The notes below the pieces were generated by a model that made no database searches, was not told the origin of the DNA, and was given only the letters and a program-made list of their open reading frames with translations. A program made the translations under genes and the position numbers. From NCBI RefSeq assembly GCF_024679095.1, contig NC_066517.1, positions 20,892,540 to 20,956,539 of the forward strand: a stretch of DNA of 64,000 bases, given 5' to 3'. The stretch comes from Eriocheir sinensis. Taxonomy: Eukaryota; Arthropoda; Malacostraca; Decapoda; Varunidae. This document shows, piece after piece, positions 47,114 through 55,829 of this stretch (within the stretch, counting starts at the first letter, position 1; every line of letters starts with the position of its first letter).

Positions 47114-49330
47114 TTGAAAAAAATAAAAAGCCACAATTAAAGCTCACGTCCCTTTCAACACAACAAATTTTAGAAACAAAAACTAAGCAGCAGTAAACAG
47201 CAACATTCACTGGCTTGAGCAACACCTGAATGGGGAGAAAAAATAATCACAGGAGAAAGAAAATAAGCGGGTTACAAAAAATGCATATACAAAAAAATGG
47301 AAAAATAGGATAAAACAGTAACATTGGGAAGAAAAATAGTGGATAAAACAGAAGCAAAGGTGTGGCTTGAGAGTCTGCTGCAGTAATTACATTGATATAA
47401 CATATCTCCTGGGTGTTCCAAGGGCGGATTACGACTATAGGTGGACGAACTGGCCGCTCTCCTGACACTGGCCGACGGTACTCCACGGTCAGTACCCGGG
47501 GCTTCAACATGCGCAGCTGTAAAGGGGTGGTGATGGTGGTGGTGGCGGTGGTGGAGGGAAGGACAGGGGTGAGGTGGGTGGGTGTGGCACTGAGACAGGG
47601 TGGGATAAAGTAGATGACATGGAGTGGCATGGGTGGGAATGATACATCTGTGAAGGGATGTGGCCGGGTGAGAGATGATGGGAACATGCTGGAGATGGGA
47701 TATGGTGGAGTGAGATTGTGAAGTTAACTGATGTGAGTGTTTGGGGTTTGGTTTACTTTGTTATTCAGTGCAGGTGACTTGCCTTGTTGTGTGAAAGCAA
47801 TGAGGAACAATTGGGGCTGAGAAATAGTAATGGTTGATGGACCTTGCAACTTGCACAGTAAGGATTTAATTTGGTCCATAGGTAGTGTAGAAAGTTATAA
47901 GGAAACACCATTACTCCCATAAACAGGCAGGGCAATAATTACTGACTAGGTGGCGTGTAGAAATACATCCATGATGCATGCGGAGGAAGCAAATTTTATT
48001 TCCAATATGCTTTTCAGCTCCATATGGGATTAAGCAAAAAGATGTCAGTGTTTGAATTTAAAAATGAAAGATTGTCATTCCAGAGAAATAAGTATATGGA
48101 AAACTGAAACCCACAGACAAAATAAAAGAACAGAAAAGTTTCAATTATAACCAATTAATGCTGATGCCTTTTATGCAATATAGTTTTGATGCCCATGAGT
48201 GCCTTTATGAAGCTTTACTGAACAACTCACTCTATGTGTGAAGCAAACCAAGCACCAATACTTAGGCCGTCAGCAGACTGAGTGATGCAGGATTTTGGGG
48301 GCAATTGATCTCTAAGCAACGAGGCTTAAGTGTAAGGAACCACAAGTAAAGGTGTATGTGTACTAGTGATCTACTTCTACTGTTAGAGCAAGTAAACCAG
48401 CAACCTGGGGAACAAGATGCTACAAATGCCCCAGCTACCCCCCCTCCACCTTCCCCTTGCCCCTCCCTCTCCCCCCTTCCCTTCCCCTCTCCCTGGAGTT
48501 TGCCGTACCTGAGACCACGTGAGGTCAGCCTGAGTGCACTGGTTGGTCCTCCTGAAGCAGTAGCAACTCGTGCACCCCGAAAGGTTGTCTACCGAAAGGC
48601 CAAATGTCCCACTGATACACTTACCACACCTGCGCCCCACCACATTGGCCTGCAACACAGAAAATGAAGGGTCAGTTGGAATGAATACTGAGATAAAAAG
48701 ATGACATGTAATACAAATTCTCTTTCAAGTCTGTCTCCTGGTAAAATGTGTGTTTGATTACAGTATCCGCACATTTTGTTTGATCTGTTACACATGTGAA
48801 TTACTGATGACATGTAACCCTGAGATTTGAGCACATGAGGTAATACTGTTTTCAGGTCTTTCTTGCAATTAATTCCTAGTTTGTAGAAACATATTTCATT
48901 AAAAGTATCTAATGTGTACTTATTACACAAATAACTGATATGATAGCGCAAGAAACATCAGAGCATTTGTAGCTCACATTCACCCATCAAGTGAATGTTG
49001 ATAACACATCAACCTGATACGAAAATACAAGAGCCTCACCTTGCATGGGCACTGTCCACGCTCATCACACTGGCATCGCCCTTTCCTGTCACAGTTGCGG
49101 GGGTTGGTGCCGGGGATGGAGCACCTGCACGGGCTGCACACCGGGAACCCATAGAAGCCGTAGCTGCACCGGCCGCAGTGCTCACCCTCATAGCCCTCCT
49201 TGCACACACACTGGCCTGTGCGTGCATCACACTGGCGATTCAAAGCTCCAACGCCTGAGCAATTGCAGGGCTGAAAGTATGAAGTGCATGCTCATAAATT
49301 TGTCTGCAACATTCTATTTAGTACTTGTGT

Positions 49331-49372
<42 letters not shown>

Positions 49373-51516
49373 AGGGTACTGTCACTAATTTGTACATCTG
49401 GTTCCAATTAGTACTCCTATCAGAAAAAAGCATGGAGGGTGTGTTCAGCACTTTGTACGCATCATTTCCAATTAACCCTTGAAAACTTTCCTACAGATCC
49501 CTGGGGGTTCATGGGCCTCAGCAAGAGACCCTTTCCACTAATAATTACTAATACACTATAAAAAATAGCAAAGTTGTTACTAATTCACTGGTGATATAGG
49601 ATAGTACCATTTCTGCAGTGAGTTAGATTTTGCAGCAATACAAACTCATCTGTGGTGGCTGGTTACTTGCTCATCAAGCAACAATCCGTTATGCTCAGTT
49701 AGGTTAGTGGTGGAGTGCTGGTTTTGTAAATAGTTCTTAATTGTAAATATCTTAATAATCATTCAAATATGTACTTAAAAATACATATTCATCGCTATTT
49801 TCACACCTGTTTCTATCTTTACACTCTTTCCTAAGGGTTTCTGTGAGGTCTGAAGCAAAACACAACAGTACTTTGCAGGCAGGATGCGAGATCTGGGCTC
49901 GTCAATACAACCTAACCTGGCATTACACATGTTGGATAGAGATCGCAGCTTCACGATCCTTCCCAGCCCTGTCCTCACCTTGCAGCCCCTGGAGGCGTGG
50001 TACTCCCAGGAGCCGGGGGAGCACCTCTCGCAGCGGTCGCCCTCAGTGTTCGGGGGGCAGATGCAGCGGCCGGAGTTGGGGTCACAGAAGCGGCCTGGGG
50101 TGCCACACGGGTCACAGCCTGCACAGGGGAAGATGCGTTATCCTGTGCCATCATTCTTCAGCGAGGCAACACAAACTACAAAATGCAAACTAAATCCACC
50201 CACAGAAGGCAGAGGCAACTTAAACGTGGAGACAGACACATACGTACACCATCAATATAAAAACGCGCCATGTTGGTCAGTACCGCTTCGAGCTTTCCTC
50301 CGAATCAGCGCTGCCAGAATCTTGAACTTACATATTATCGTACACAGAATGAATGTTTCGGTTTCTGAACATAATTACTCCCCCCGCACACATAGCGATA
50401 TCTAATTTACTTTAATGTGTGCCCTTCATAAAGAAACGAGTTAGTGCGGGTAAGTCAACGTTCCTGAAAATTTATGCATTCTATCGCGAGGCCTGCAGAG
50501 AGCCAAACCATCGCATTTTGAGGTAGTTATCGCACATTCCTTTGAAGGCGGTCAGTTTAAATCAGGACAGAGGAAATCTGCACATTCTTAAGAGACTCAT
50601 ATCGAAGATTTTTTCAAAGTCGAGTCGACACCAAGGACAAAACTGGGAGAACCAACAGATATTAATACATCATAAACAGTTCGTCTACGGAGGTAACTTT
50701 GTATCATTACTACATAACCTACTGCATGAGATAGCTGTGACGCGCCAGCAAAACAAATAAGGAAAAATAAGATGTGTAATTTAAGTTTGGTATAGAATAT
50801 GAGACAAAAGGAAGAGACGTACGCGGGTCTATTCTACATAATCCTTTTTACATAGTGTGTGAGATATGTATAACGTGCAGGTAAAATTCGTAATATATAA
50901 TAAAATGTGAGGCTAAGTTAGGTCTAAAACAATATGAGTCAAAACGAAGAATCGCGGGTCTTTACTACATAACCATCGCTCTATATGCTTAAGTAGTACC
51001 GCTACCAGTCCCAGAACAGTTTTAGTCCCCTCTCATCTCCCTCCTTTCCTTCGTCCCACTCCCTTCTTCAGGCACCACCACCCACAGGCACGAGGGACTC
51101 ACGTTTGCATCCCTGCGCCGAGAAGCCCCAGTAGCCGGGCAGGCAGGCGTCACACCGGGGCCCCCCGACGCCCGGCCTGCAGCGGCACTGGCCCGTGGCG
51201 TCATCACACTGGGGGCTGATGCTGCCGCGGCGGTCACAGTCGCACGGGCGGCATCCAGTACCCGTAGAGAGACCCCAGAAGCTAGGCTGGAACATGAAGG
51301 TCCTCTTACTCATGATGGAGACAAATAAATGGACTTGGGCAGGACATATTTATAGAACAGATTAAAAAATGGACAACCAGAGTAATAGAATGGCAACCCA
51401 GGACTGTAGAAGGGCCGATAGAGAACCAGGTAGAGAGGTGGAACTAGATTTGCAGAAGGATGAAGCACAAAAAAGCAGGAGATCGTTAGGAATGATTTTT
51501 GTGGATGATGATGATG

Positions 51517-51585
<69 letters not shown>

Positions 51586-51668
51586 CACATCTCCTAAGCT
51601 TGCAAATACTAATCCACCCTCTCAGAGCAGGAGATCGTTAGGAATGATTTTTGTGGATGATGATGATG

Positions 51669-51701
<33 letters not shown>

Positions 51702-51899
51702 CACATCTCCTAAGCTTGCAGATACTAATCCACCCTCTCAGAGCGTGTTATAAGCAGCATTACTTTATCACTTAACATGAACTGACCGCATAATGCCTCG
51801 ACCGGCGATCTCGCGGCCATAAAACCTGTTCTCGCTCACTCTCGGCGGTGAGGAACAATAATCAGATAGTGTGAGTGACGGGAAGGGGGAGGGGGGGGG

Positions 51900-51952
<53 letters not shown>

Positions 51953-52914
51953 GATACCGCGAGGAAGAGTGCGCGGGGCTGGAGAGTACACGATAAAAAC
52001 GAAATGATTGGCAAAAAGCGAGAGGGTGGATAGGGAAGGAATGTGCGATGGGAGGTGTTGGGGGACAGGAGAAATGAAAAAAAAAAGTTAATGGAAAGAA
52101 CGGGGAATGAGATAAGCGATCAGAAGAGGCGATGGAAAAAAATAAAGGCATACAAGAAAAGTTCAAGAAGAGAAGAGAAGAGAAAAAAACAATCAACATA
52201 TATCTTAAGACAGCAGGGGAAAAACTAACAATCCATGACAATAAAACTTAAACAAGACTATCATTATAAAGAGAAAATGAGAGAATAAAAAAAAGAACAT
52301 CTCGAGTTACGACAAAATAAAGGGAGACAGTTATAGCGAATCTCAAACCCTTAGCGTTCATCTATTATCAAAACAAAAACAAAAATTCAATACCAAGGAA
52401 TGGATGATTTGACCAAAACATGAATACTTAATCAGTGGGAAAATAGACAAAATAAAAAAAAGAGGAGAAAATCTATCAACATATCTCAACAGGGGAAGAA
52501 CTGACAATCCATGACAATAAAACTTAAACACGACTATCACAAAAAAAAGACAAAATAAAAGGAGAAAATCTATCAACATATCTCAACAGGGGAAAAACTG
52601 ACAATCCATGACAATAAAACTTAAACACGACTATCACAAAAAAAAAGAGAAAAGAACCACAACATGAACAGGAGCAACTTATTCTACGGGTACATAGACA
52701 AAATAAAAGGAGAAAATCTATCAACATATCTCAACAGGGGAAGAACTGACGATCCATGACAATAAAACATAAATATGCCTATCAGAAGACTGTCAGCTGA
52801 CCCTTACCCGGCAGGAGTCACAGGCCCGCCCCGCCACGTTGTTCTTGCACAGACACTGGCCGCTCACGATGTCACAAGTGGCGCTGGTTGACCCCCGCTC
52901 GTCACACCCACACC
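20757..52914 (-). CDS. Laminin subunit alpha, C-terminal 43 exons (5' end outside window)
   Basis: Forty-three exons splice in consistent phase into 2,207 codons ending in TGA at 20757-20759. In order they encode five LE (laminin EGF-like) repeats, a sixth LE split by one laminin IV (L4) domain, about three more LE repeats, a 557-residue coiled coil (domains II/I), and LG1 to LG5. Five tandem LG modules are diagnostic of alpha chains; beta and gamma chains lack them. The protein trimerises with beta and gamma chains and builds basement membranes, and the LG modules bind integrins and dystroglycan. Arthropods have two alpha chains, LanA-like (alpha 3/5) and wing-blister-like (alpha 1/2). The LE/L4 layout and the [10 protein letters not shown] segment after L4 lean to the LanA type, but this is not secure. 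The missing N-terminus would carry the LN domain and more LE repeats. Exon coordinates are given in the domain entries. Confidence 0.97.
20997..21117. repeat. Small imperfect hairpin in last laminin intron
   Basis: TCCACAGAATGTGACA at the left is mirrored by TGTCACATTCCGTGGA at the right. A second inner pair is CAAACTTTGACTGATCCTA with TAGGATCAGTGTGGGACAAA. The size of about 120 bases suggests a MITE remnant. Confidence 0.65.
21507..22243. mobile_element. DNA-transposon derivative with long imperfect TIRs (about 230 bp)
   Basis: The left end (ATGAGTTTCAGAGGCCGTGT) is mirrored by the right end near 22243. The homology continues imperfectly inward through CTTGCCCTATTTTCATCAAA and GGCATGTAATAAAA to AAACATTTCTGTGG at about 21724. 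The centre (21730-22020) has no ORF. It lies wholly within the laminin intron 21400-22961. Confidence 0.7.
22354..22540. mobile_element. Near-perfect palindromic MITE
   Basis: Arms of about 83 bases start AAGGCCCGTCCACACGATCG and end as its reverse complement, with only about eight mismatches and a loop of roughly 20 bases. It is GC-rich in an AT-rich intron, which marks it as an insertion. There is no ORF. The GGCCC-CGTCCACACG terminus resembles widespread arthropod foldback MITEs, but the family is not named here. Confidence 0.85.
25152..33248 (-). CDS. Laminin alpha, exons 25-36: LG1, LG2 and LG3
   Basis: LG1 exons are 33093-33248, 32635-32768, 32100-32260 and 31499-31637. LG2 exons are 31101-31266, 30740-30890, 30109-30241 and 29784-29910. 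LG3 exons are 29123-29263, 26499-26668, 25741-25929 and 25152-25254. Each module shows the LG signature: alternating strands such as [10 protein letters not shown] and FYFGGVDP, and a C-terminal cysteine pair ([13 protein letters not shown] with QGC; LGCMSGL with [15 protein letters not shown] with GRC). This is the integrin-binding region in known laminins. The intron 26669-29122 is the largest in the LG region. Confidence 0.95.
26788..26954. mobile_element. MITE with about 24-bp TIRs
   Basis: Left end TATACTTGTGTAAAAGTCAA and right end TTGACTTTTACATGAGTAAA are inverted copies. The 120-base interior is AT-rich and non-coding. It sits in the large laminin intron 26669-29122. The rest of that intron holds only a (GGT)n-like run at 27845-27872 and nothing else I can name. 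Confidence 0.7.
32358..32475. repeat. 58-bp tandem duplication in laminin intron
   Basis: Two adjacent copies share GTACTATATCAGAGAAAAA and CTCTGAAGGAATGACCTTAT, at about 32359-32417 and 32418-32475. Confidence 0.85.
33710..39309 (-). CDS. Laminin alpha, exons 14-24: coiled-coil domains II and I
   Basis: Exons are 39194-39309, 38931-39053, 38517-38628, 38238-38385, 37735-37882, 36944-37108, 36559-36719, 36185-36323, 35642-35870, 34595-34768 and 33710-33864. They encode about 557 residues, the usual length for an alpha-chain rod. The segment opens with [17 protein letters not shown], whose paired cysteines form the interchain disulfides at the trimer crossing. Heptads dominate afterwards (AADAYK-like [19 protein letters not shown], then [14 protein letters not shown]). 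The rod trimerises with beta and gamma chains. All junctions keep phase. Confidence 0.95.
33915..34090 (-). mobile_element. RTE-like LINE 3' end fragment, copy 1
   Basis: Read on the minus strand it encodes a fragment of the kind [13 protein letters not shown], then [12 protein letters not shown] and VEWRRAIM. This is the typical C-terminal end of RTE-type LINE ORFs. A (GAT)n tail follows at 33903-33916. It matches 41400-41600 closely. Confidence 0.7.
34997..35572 (-). mobile_element. Tigger/pogo-type DNA transposon, internally deleted
   Basis: The element starts CAGGGGGTTCTCGACTTACG and ends with the inverted form, and TA flanks both ends as the target duplication. On the minus strand (about 35290-35400) there is a run [16 protein letters not shown] followed by [17 protein letters not shown]. 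This matches the N-terminal CENP-B-like helix-turn-helix of Tigger/pogo transposases. The DDE catalytic domain is missing, so the copy cannot move by itself. It lies in the laminin intron 34769-35641. Confidence 0.85.
37241..37489 (+). mobile_element. Reverse-transcriptase-carrying MITE, copy A
   Basis: It begins TTAACCCCTTGACTGTGGAT and ends GCAGTGGACGGGTCAA, with short inverted termini. The interior encodes LQEDITKL, then [18 protein letters not shown], then TEAEKNMG. These are thumb-adjacent residues of a Jockey/CR1-type reverse transcriptase. The frame is open throughout. It lies in a laminin intron in the opposite orientation to the gene. Confidence 0.75.
39470..39590 (+). mobile_element. 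LINE 3'-terminal fragment with poly(A)-rich tail
   Basis: GGAGCAGTGAGTAGTGGGCTTT up to CTTGAGCCGTCTCC, then an A/C-interrupted poly(A), matches the 3' end of the element at 55830-56135. It is a short 5'-truncated insertion. Confidence 0.65.
39775..40040 (-). mobile_element. SINE-like repeat with tRNA-like box, copy 2
   Basis: It is homologous to 12476-12658. On the minus strand its head contains GCCCGGTTTCAATTCCCGGG, a good match to a Pol III box B (GGTTCRANNCC with one extra T). The body follows with GGTACCCATTCACTGC in complement. This supports a tRNA-derived SINE. Confidence 0.65.
40250..40438. mobile_element. GTTGCCAGATT MITE, copy 1
   Basis: Terminal inverted repeats GTTGCCAGATTATCGTACTC and GAGTACGACAATCTGGCAAC enclose about 150 non-coding bases. 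The right end is 68 bases from laminin exon 40507-40697, on its donor side. Confidence 0.9.
40507..43485 (-). CDS. Laminin alpha, exons 10-13: LE repeats after L4
   Basis: Exons are 43358-43485, 42822-42949, 41850-42046 and 40507-40697, giving residues 469-683. After [16 protein letters not shown] comes a non-LE segment ([20 protein letters not shown]), followed by [20 protein letters not shown] and two further LE units. The exon 41850-42046 ends with AG and a gcaagt donor, so the intron 40698-41849 is of the rare GC-AG class. The frame across this junction (AG+G, Arg, then CDYSYYGNP) is correct. Confidence 0.95.
40751..40999 (+). mobile_element. Reverse-transcriptase-carrying MITE, copy B
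   Basis: It begins TTAACCCCCTGACTGTGGAT and ends GCAGTGGACGGGTTAA. Its length (249) is identical to copy A. The open frame reads [29 protein letters not shown], then TEAEKDLGV, the best preserved of the three. Confidence 0.8.
41400..41720 (-). mobile_element. RTE-like LINE 3' end fragment, copy 2, with (GAT)n tail
   Basis: On the minus strand it encodes [20 protein letters not shown], then [17 protein letters not shown], then a stretch with stops. It ends in (GAT)n at 41402-41422. WFGHV and GRPRKTW are hallmarks of the C-terminal end of RTE-type LINE ORFs. The fragment lies in the GC-AG intron 40698-41849. Confidence 0.8.
42263..42485. mobile_element. TTAACCCG MITE
   Basis: It starts TTAACCCGATAGCAGTGACG and ends CAGCTACCGGGTTAA, giving inverted termini of about 12 bases. 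The interior (GGGCCAAATTTGTGGC) is non-coding. The terminal TTAACCC is shared with the RT-carrying elements at 37241, 40751 and 53312. It lies in the laminin intron 42047-42821. Confidence 0.75.
42604..42792. mobile_element. GTTGCCAGATT MITE, copy 2
   Basis: The same TIR family as 40250-40438, with one or two changes per end. Its right end is only about 25 bases from laminin exon 42822-42949, that is just beyond the donor at 42816-42821. Confidence 0.9.
43846..44790. repeat. Repeated block flanking laminin exon 44297-44428
   Basis: A unit of about 220 bases (CACAACAAAGATTC, then GGGGGTCAGT, then AGAAGGGTCAAACT, then CCACCAGGGACATAAA) occurs at 43846-44075 on one side of the exon and at 44456-44674 on the other. 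A partial third copy is at 44675-44790. The copies do not include the exon. Confidence 0.85.
44297..47516 (-). CDS. Laminin alpha, exons 6-9: laminin IV (L4) domain
   Basis: Exons are 47391-47516, 45913-46086, 45329-45501 and 44297-44428, giving residues 268-468 of the window protein. The typical L4 core is present: [28 protein letters not shown], then [14 protein letters not shown], then [11 protein letters not shown]. The first of these exons ([16 protein letters not shown] up to EICYIN) is the least conserved part. It is included because its donor GTAATT keeps phase and its ends join sensibly. The L4 domain is a globular module in the short arm. Confidence 0.92.
45104..45288. mobile_element. 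GTTGCCAGATT MITE, copy 3
   Basis: TIRs GTTGCCAGATTGTTGTACTC and GAGTACGACAATCTGGCAAC. The interior is more diverged than in the other two. The right end is 40 bases from laminin exon 45329-45501, again on the donor side. A poly(A) run (45076-45090) lies just outside the left end. Confidence 0.85.
45728..45792. ncRNA. Perfect 21-bp stem hairpin (65 nt) in a laminin intron
   Basis: TGAATGTTACCCAGCACTGG plus A at 45728-45748 is exactly complementary to 45772-45792, with a 23-base loop. The overall size matches an intronic pre-miRNA. A perfect stem without bulges is unusual for a microRNA, so a tiny foldback element is equally likely. Confidence 0.4.
46483..46975 (+). mobile_element. Non-LTR retrotransposon 3' end (RT C-terminal region)
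   Basis: A frame of about 140 codons reads [20 protein letters not shown], then [29 protein letters not shown], and [14 protein letters not shown] near its end. It is the post-RT region of a CR1/Jockey-type LINE and is open to a stop at 46909-46911. The short 3' UTR ends ACAACTAGGTAAATACACAC and runs into (CA)n. A second, shorter 3' tail of the same kind (ACAAATAGGTAAATACACAC) follows at 46975-47045. Confidence 0.8.
46962..47111. repeat. (CA)n runs grown from LINE tails
   Basis: Three CA-rich runs (46962-46972, 47033-47075 and 47080-47110) directly follow GGTAAATA or TAAATA ends of the LINE 3' tails. The remaining part of intron 46087-47390 has nothing else recognisable. Confidence 0.8.
48509..52914 (-). 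CDS. Laminin alpha, exons 1-5 of window: LE repeats before L4
   Basis: Exons are 52808-52914, 51103-51286, 49979-50118, 49040-49270 and 48509-48649, giving 267 residues. Each LE repeat has the eight-cysteine pattern, for example [14 protein letters not shown], then GQCRC, then [12 protein letters not shown]. The last exon ends in [19 protein letters not shown], the classic lead-in where an L4 domain is inserted inside an LE repeat. The first exon enters in the third phase, so at least one more coding exon lies beyond 52914. None was seen up to 64000. Confidence 0.95.
49332..49369. repeat. Poly(A) tract
   Basis: A run of about 37 A in the laminin intron 49271-49978, without a recognisable retroposon body. 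Neighbouring introns 47517-48508, 48650-49039 and 50119-51102 show no clear features, apart from a doubtful MITE remnant near 50305-50380. Confidence 0.85.
51370..51744 (+). mobile_element. RTE-like LINE end with duplicated (GAT)n(CA)n tail
   Basis: 51370-51475 reads [17 protein letters not shown] residues typical of an RTE ORF C-terminus. The tail GAGATCGTTAGGAATG, (GATGAT), (CA)n, CATCTCCTAAGCTTGC is present twice, at 51475-51626 and 51627-51744. The CA runs are about 62 and 32 bases long. Confidence 0.65.
51890..51950. repeat. G-tract and (GA)n microsatellite
   Basis: A G-rich run at 51886-51902 leads into (GA)n at 51902-51950 in the laminin intron 51287-52807. Confidence 0.9.
52190..52790. 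repeat. Minisatellite next to laminin exon 52808-52914
   Basis: Four units of roughly 95 to 150 bases share ATCTATCAACATATCTCAAC and CAATCCATGACAATAAAAC (near 52228, 52504, 52601 and 52752). The array ends only about 20 bases from the exon's donor. Confidence 0.85.
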
Positions 52915-53311
52915 CTGCGGCAGATAGAGAGGGAGAAAATTAGTTGAATGACTCTCAAAACATATGAGTACATTTTATTCATGGTTTTCGATGTTTTAAT
53001 CTACGAAAGAAACATAAATGAGAGTATGGTTGAAGGAAAACACTGAGGAGACATAGAACACATATAAAAAGTCCAGTACATCATGACTGCATAGGAAAAA
53101 ATCATCTCAGAAAAGGAAAAAAATAGCGCCTTCCTCATACTACATTTCTTTCTCCGTACTATTTATATTTTCGGGAATTAGTATGAAGACACCTCTAAAC
53201 TATCTTATATCCGCATTCTTGCTGGCATACTATTAAAATAAGCTCTGCGGGAATTTTTTGTACATCTCTTGTTTAACTACTGGTCCGCCCTCTGCCATGA
53301 AAAGACATACC

Positions 53312-53530
53312 TTAACCCCTTGGATGCGGATTTCCTACAAAAAGACATCACCAAGCTACAGGAGTGGAGCAAAAAGTGGCTGCTACAATTCAATGAAGAA
53401 AAATATAAGTATCAATACCACATGGGAATCGCTCCACAATCCACCACAGAGGCAGAGAAAGACCTGGGAGCATATGTTACCAGGCTACCAGTGAAGGCGA
53501 AATCCGTGTCAATCGCAGCGGACGGGTTAA
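53312..53530 (+). mobile_element. Reverse-transcriptase-carrying MITE, copy C
   Basis: It begins TTAACCCCTTGGATGCGGAT and ends CGCAGCGGACGGGTTAA. It has a 30-base internal deletion relative to copies A and B. The deletion is in frame, so the RT-derived frame ([18 protein letters not shown], then [17 protein letters not shown]) remains open. It lies in the region 52915-64000 read as laminin intron. Confidence 0.8.
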
Positions 53531-53682
53531 AGGATGTCCTGTATATGTGTTTCTTGTGTTTAATGGAGCATAAACCGATGTAGTGTTGTGTTGAGCAAAG
53601 TGGTGTGAGTGTAAGAGCGACAGGGATGAGGACGAAACATAAGAGCAACATATATATACACAGTGGAGCAGTATACATGTCA

Positions 53683-53722
<40 letters not shown>
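53683..53722. repeat. (CA)n microsatellite
   Basis: A pure (CA)n of about 40 bases. The stretch 52915-53311 on its left has no recognisable feature. Confidence 0.9.
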
Positions 53723-53724
<2 letters not shown>

Positions 53725-54109
53725 TAAAAATATCATACCAACAAAGAACAAATTAAATGAAAAAAATATCACTGCATTAATAAACAACAGCAAACAAACC
53801 ACAACACACACGTAGACACAAAAACAAGACACCCAACAACAACAGAACGATAACTCTCGACGGAATAGAAACAAAAGAAAGACAAAAACACACAAAAAAA
53901 CTCAATCTCCAGCGTCAGCATCAAGAGAGCAGCGAGCAGGGATGAGTTTACACGCCTTGCTGAGCCCTCAAGTCCCCGCCTGACCCCCGCTGCCCCAAGG
54001 AGATAACGCTGACGAGACATTTATAGCCCGCGAGATATATAGGAGAGCACTCGGGCTGCCCACTCGAGGCATAATGGCCCCCTTGTCACACAGCAGGGCA
54101 GGTATGTAA

Positions 54110-55670
54110 GAGGGACAAGAAATTACCGACGCATCAAGATAATTCGGGCTGGTAAAGAGGAACGGGTGAAGAAGACCACTCGTTGCCCCCCCACCCACCC
54201 CCCAGACACACATACCCCTGAGGAAAACTAGAGATTCGTCCTCAGATCAACAAACATTAACTCGCGTGGCTATACATGAACTGCCTACACCCCAAGATAA
54301 TTCGGGCGGGTAAAGAGGAGTGAGTGAAGAGGACCGCTCGTTGCCCCCCACCCCTCCCCCCAGTACCTCTGAGGAACGCTAGACAAGTGCTCTGAGTCCT
54401 TGATCACCACCTTTACGTCCCTGGAGAAGAAATTACCGACGCATCACGATACTTCGGGTTTGTAAAGAGAACAAGGTGAAGAGGACATCTCGCTCCCCTC
54501 CCCCCGCAACCCTGAGGAACGCTAGACAAGTGCTCCGAGTCCTTGATCACCCCCTTTACATCCCTGGACAAGAAATTACTGAAGCACCAAAATAGTTCGG
54601 GTTTGTAAGAACAAGGTGAAGAGGACATCTCACTCCCCTTCCCCCAGTACCTCTGAGGAACGCTAGACAAGTGCTCCGAGGCCTTACATCACAACTTTTA
54701 CTCCCGTCGCTATACAGGAACCTTTCTGGACAATGAACTGCCGACACCTCAAGATAATTCGAATTCGTAAAGAGGACAGGGCAAAGGGAAGAACCTGCCG
54801 TTGCCCTCCCAATCCCCCAAAAACACTCCAAAGAAAGCGCTAGGTAAATGTGTAGATAAGCTACGCGTCTTTATTTTGTGTCTCTTTTCCCAGACTTACA
54901 CAGAACCATTAATATACCTATAAAACGTTTTAGTCTAATGTGACGGACAAAGTTCAGGTCAGGTTTGGTGAAGTCAGATTAGGTTAGAACAGTGGATTTA
55001 CGAGGAAAATTAGCGGCGTAACTTCACTATTTTCACTATTTTTTTTATAGTCCTCCTCACTCACTGGTAAACAAACATTATTACTCGCGTCGCTATACAG
55101 AAACAGCCGACATCCCGAGATAATTCAGGGCTGGTAAAGAGGACAGGGTGAGCTAGGAGAACCACTCGACCCGTTCCTCCCCCCACATACCTGAGGAAAG
55201 CTAGACAAGTCCTCCGTGTCCTTGATCACCACCTTTACGTCCCTGGACAAGAAATTACCGGAGCATCATCACCATTCGGGTTTGTAAAGAGAACAGGGCG
55301 AAAAGGACATCTTGCTCCCCTACCCTCCCCTCCTCCCCGAACTTCTGAGAAAAACTAGACAAGTGTTCCAAGTCCTTATATCACAACTTTTACTGCCGAC
55401 ACCTCAAGATAATTCGGGTTCGTAAAGAGGATAGGGCAAAGGGAGCCTCTCGTTGCCATCCCCCTCCTCCAAACACTCCCGAGGAAAGCTAGGCAAGTCC
55501 TCCACGCCCTTAGATCACCGGCTTTCCAAACGTCGCTATACAGGAACCTTTCTGGACAAGGAACTAACGACACCCCAAGATAATTCGGCTTTGTAAAGAG
55601 GACAGGGAGAAGAGGACCTATAGTGGCTCTGAGGAACGCCAGATAAGTCCTCCTCGCCCTCGCATCACCA
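54110..55670. repeat. Minisatellite array A, about 140-150-bp unit, nine copies
   Basis: The landmark CTGAGGAACGCTAGACAAGT recurs near 54221, 54369, 54508, 54652, 54829, 55189, 55345, 55479 and 55627. Each is followed by a TTATATCACAACTTTTAC or CTTGATCACCACCTTTACG piece and an AGATAATTCGGG-GTAAAGAGGA piece. Some units carry an extra CGTCGCTATACAGGAACC block, so two unit types are mixed. Confidence 0.85.
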
Positions 55671-55829
55671 GCATCTTTATTTACGGCGACAGACAGACAG
55701 AAAAAAAAAGAAAGAAAGAAAGAAAAAAAAGTTCCAGGACACGTGACGGCGGCAGGTTACGCGGTTCAGGTGCACACCACTACACAGGAAAAAGAGGAAC
55801 GTACTGAGGTGCTCGATACTGAGGAACGA

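Noticed and set aside
50305..50400. Possible fourth copy of the GTTGCCAGATT MITE
   Set aside because: Only scattered words match (TGCCAGA, TTATCGTAC, GTTTCTGA) and no second TIR is found.
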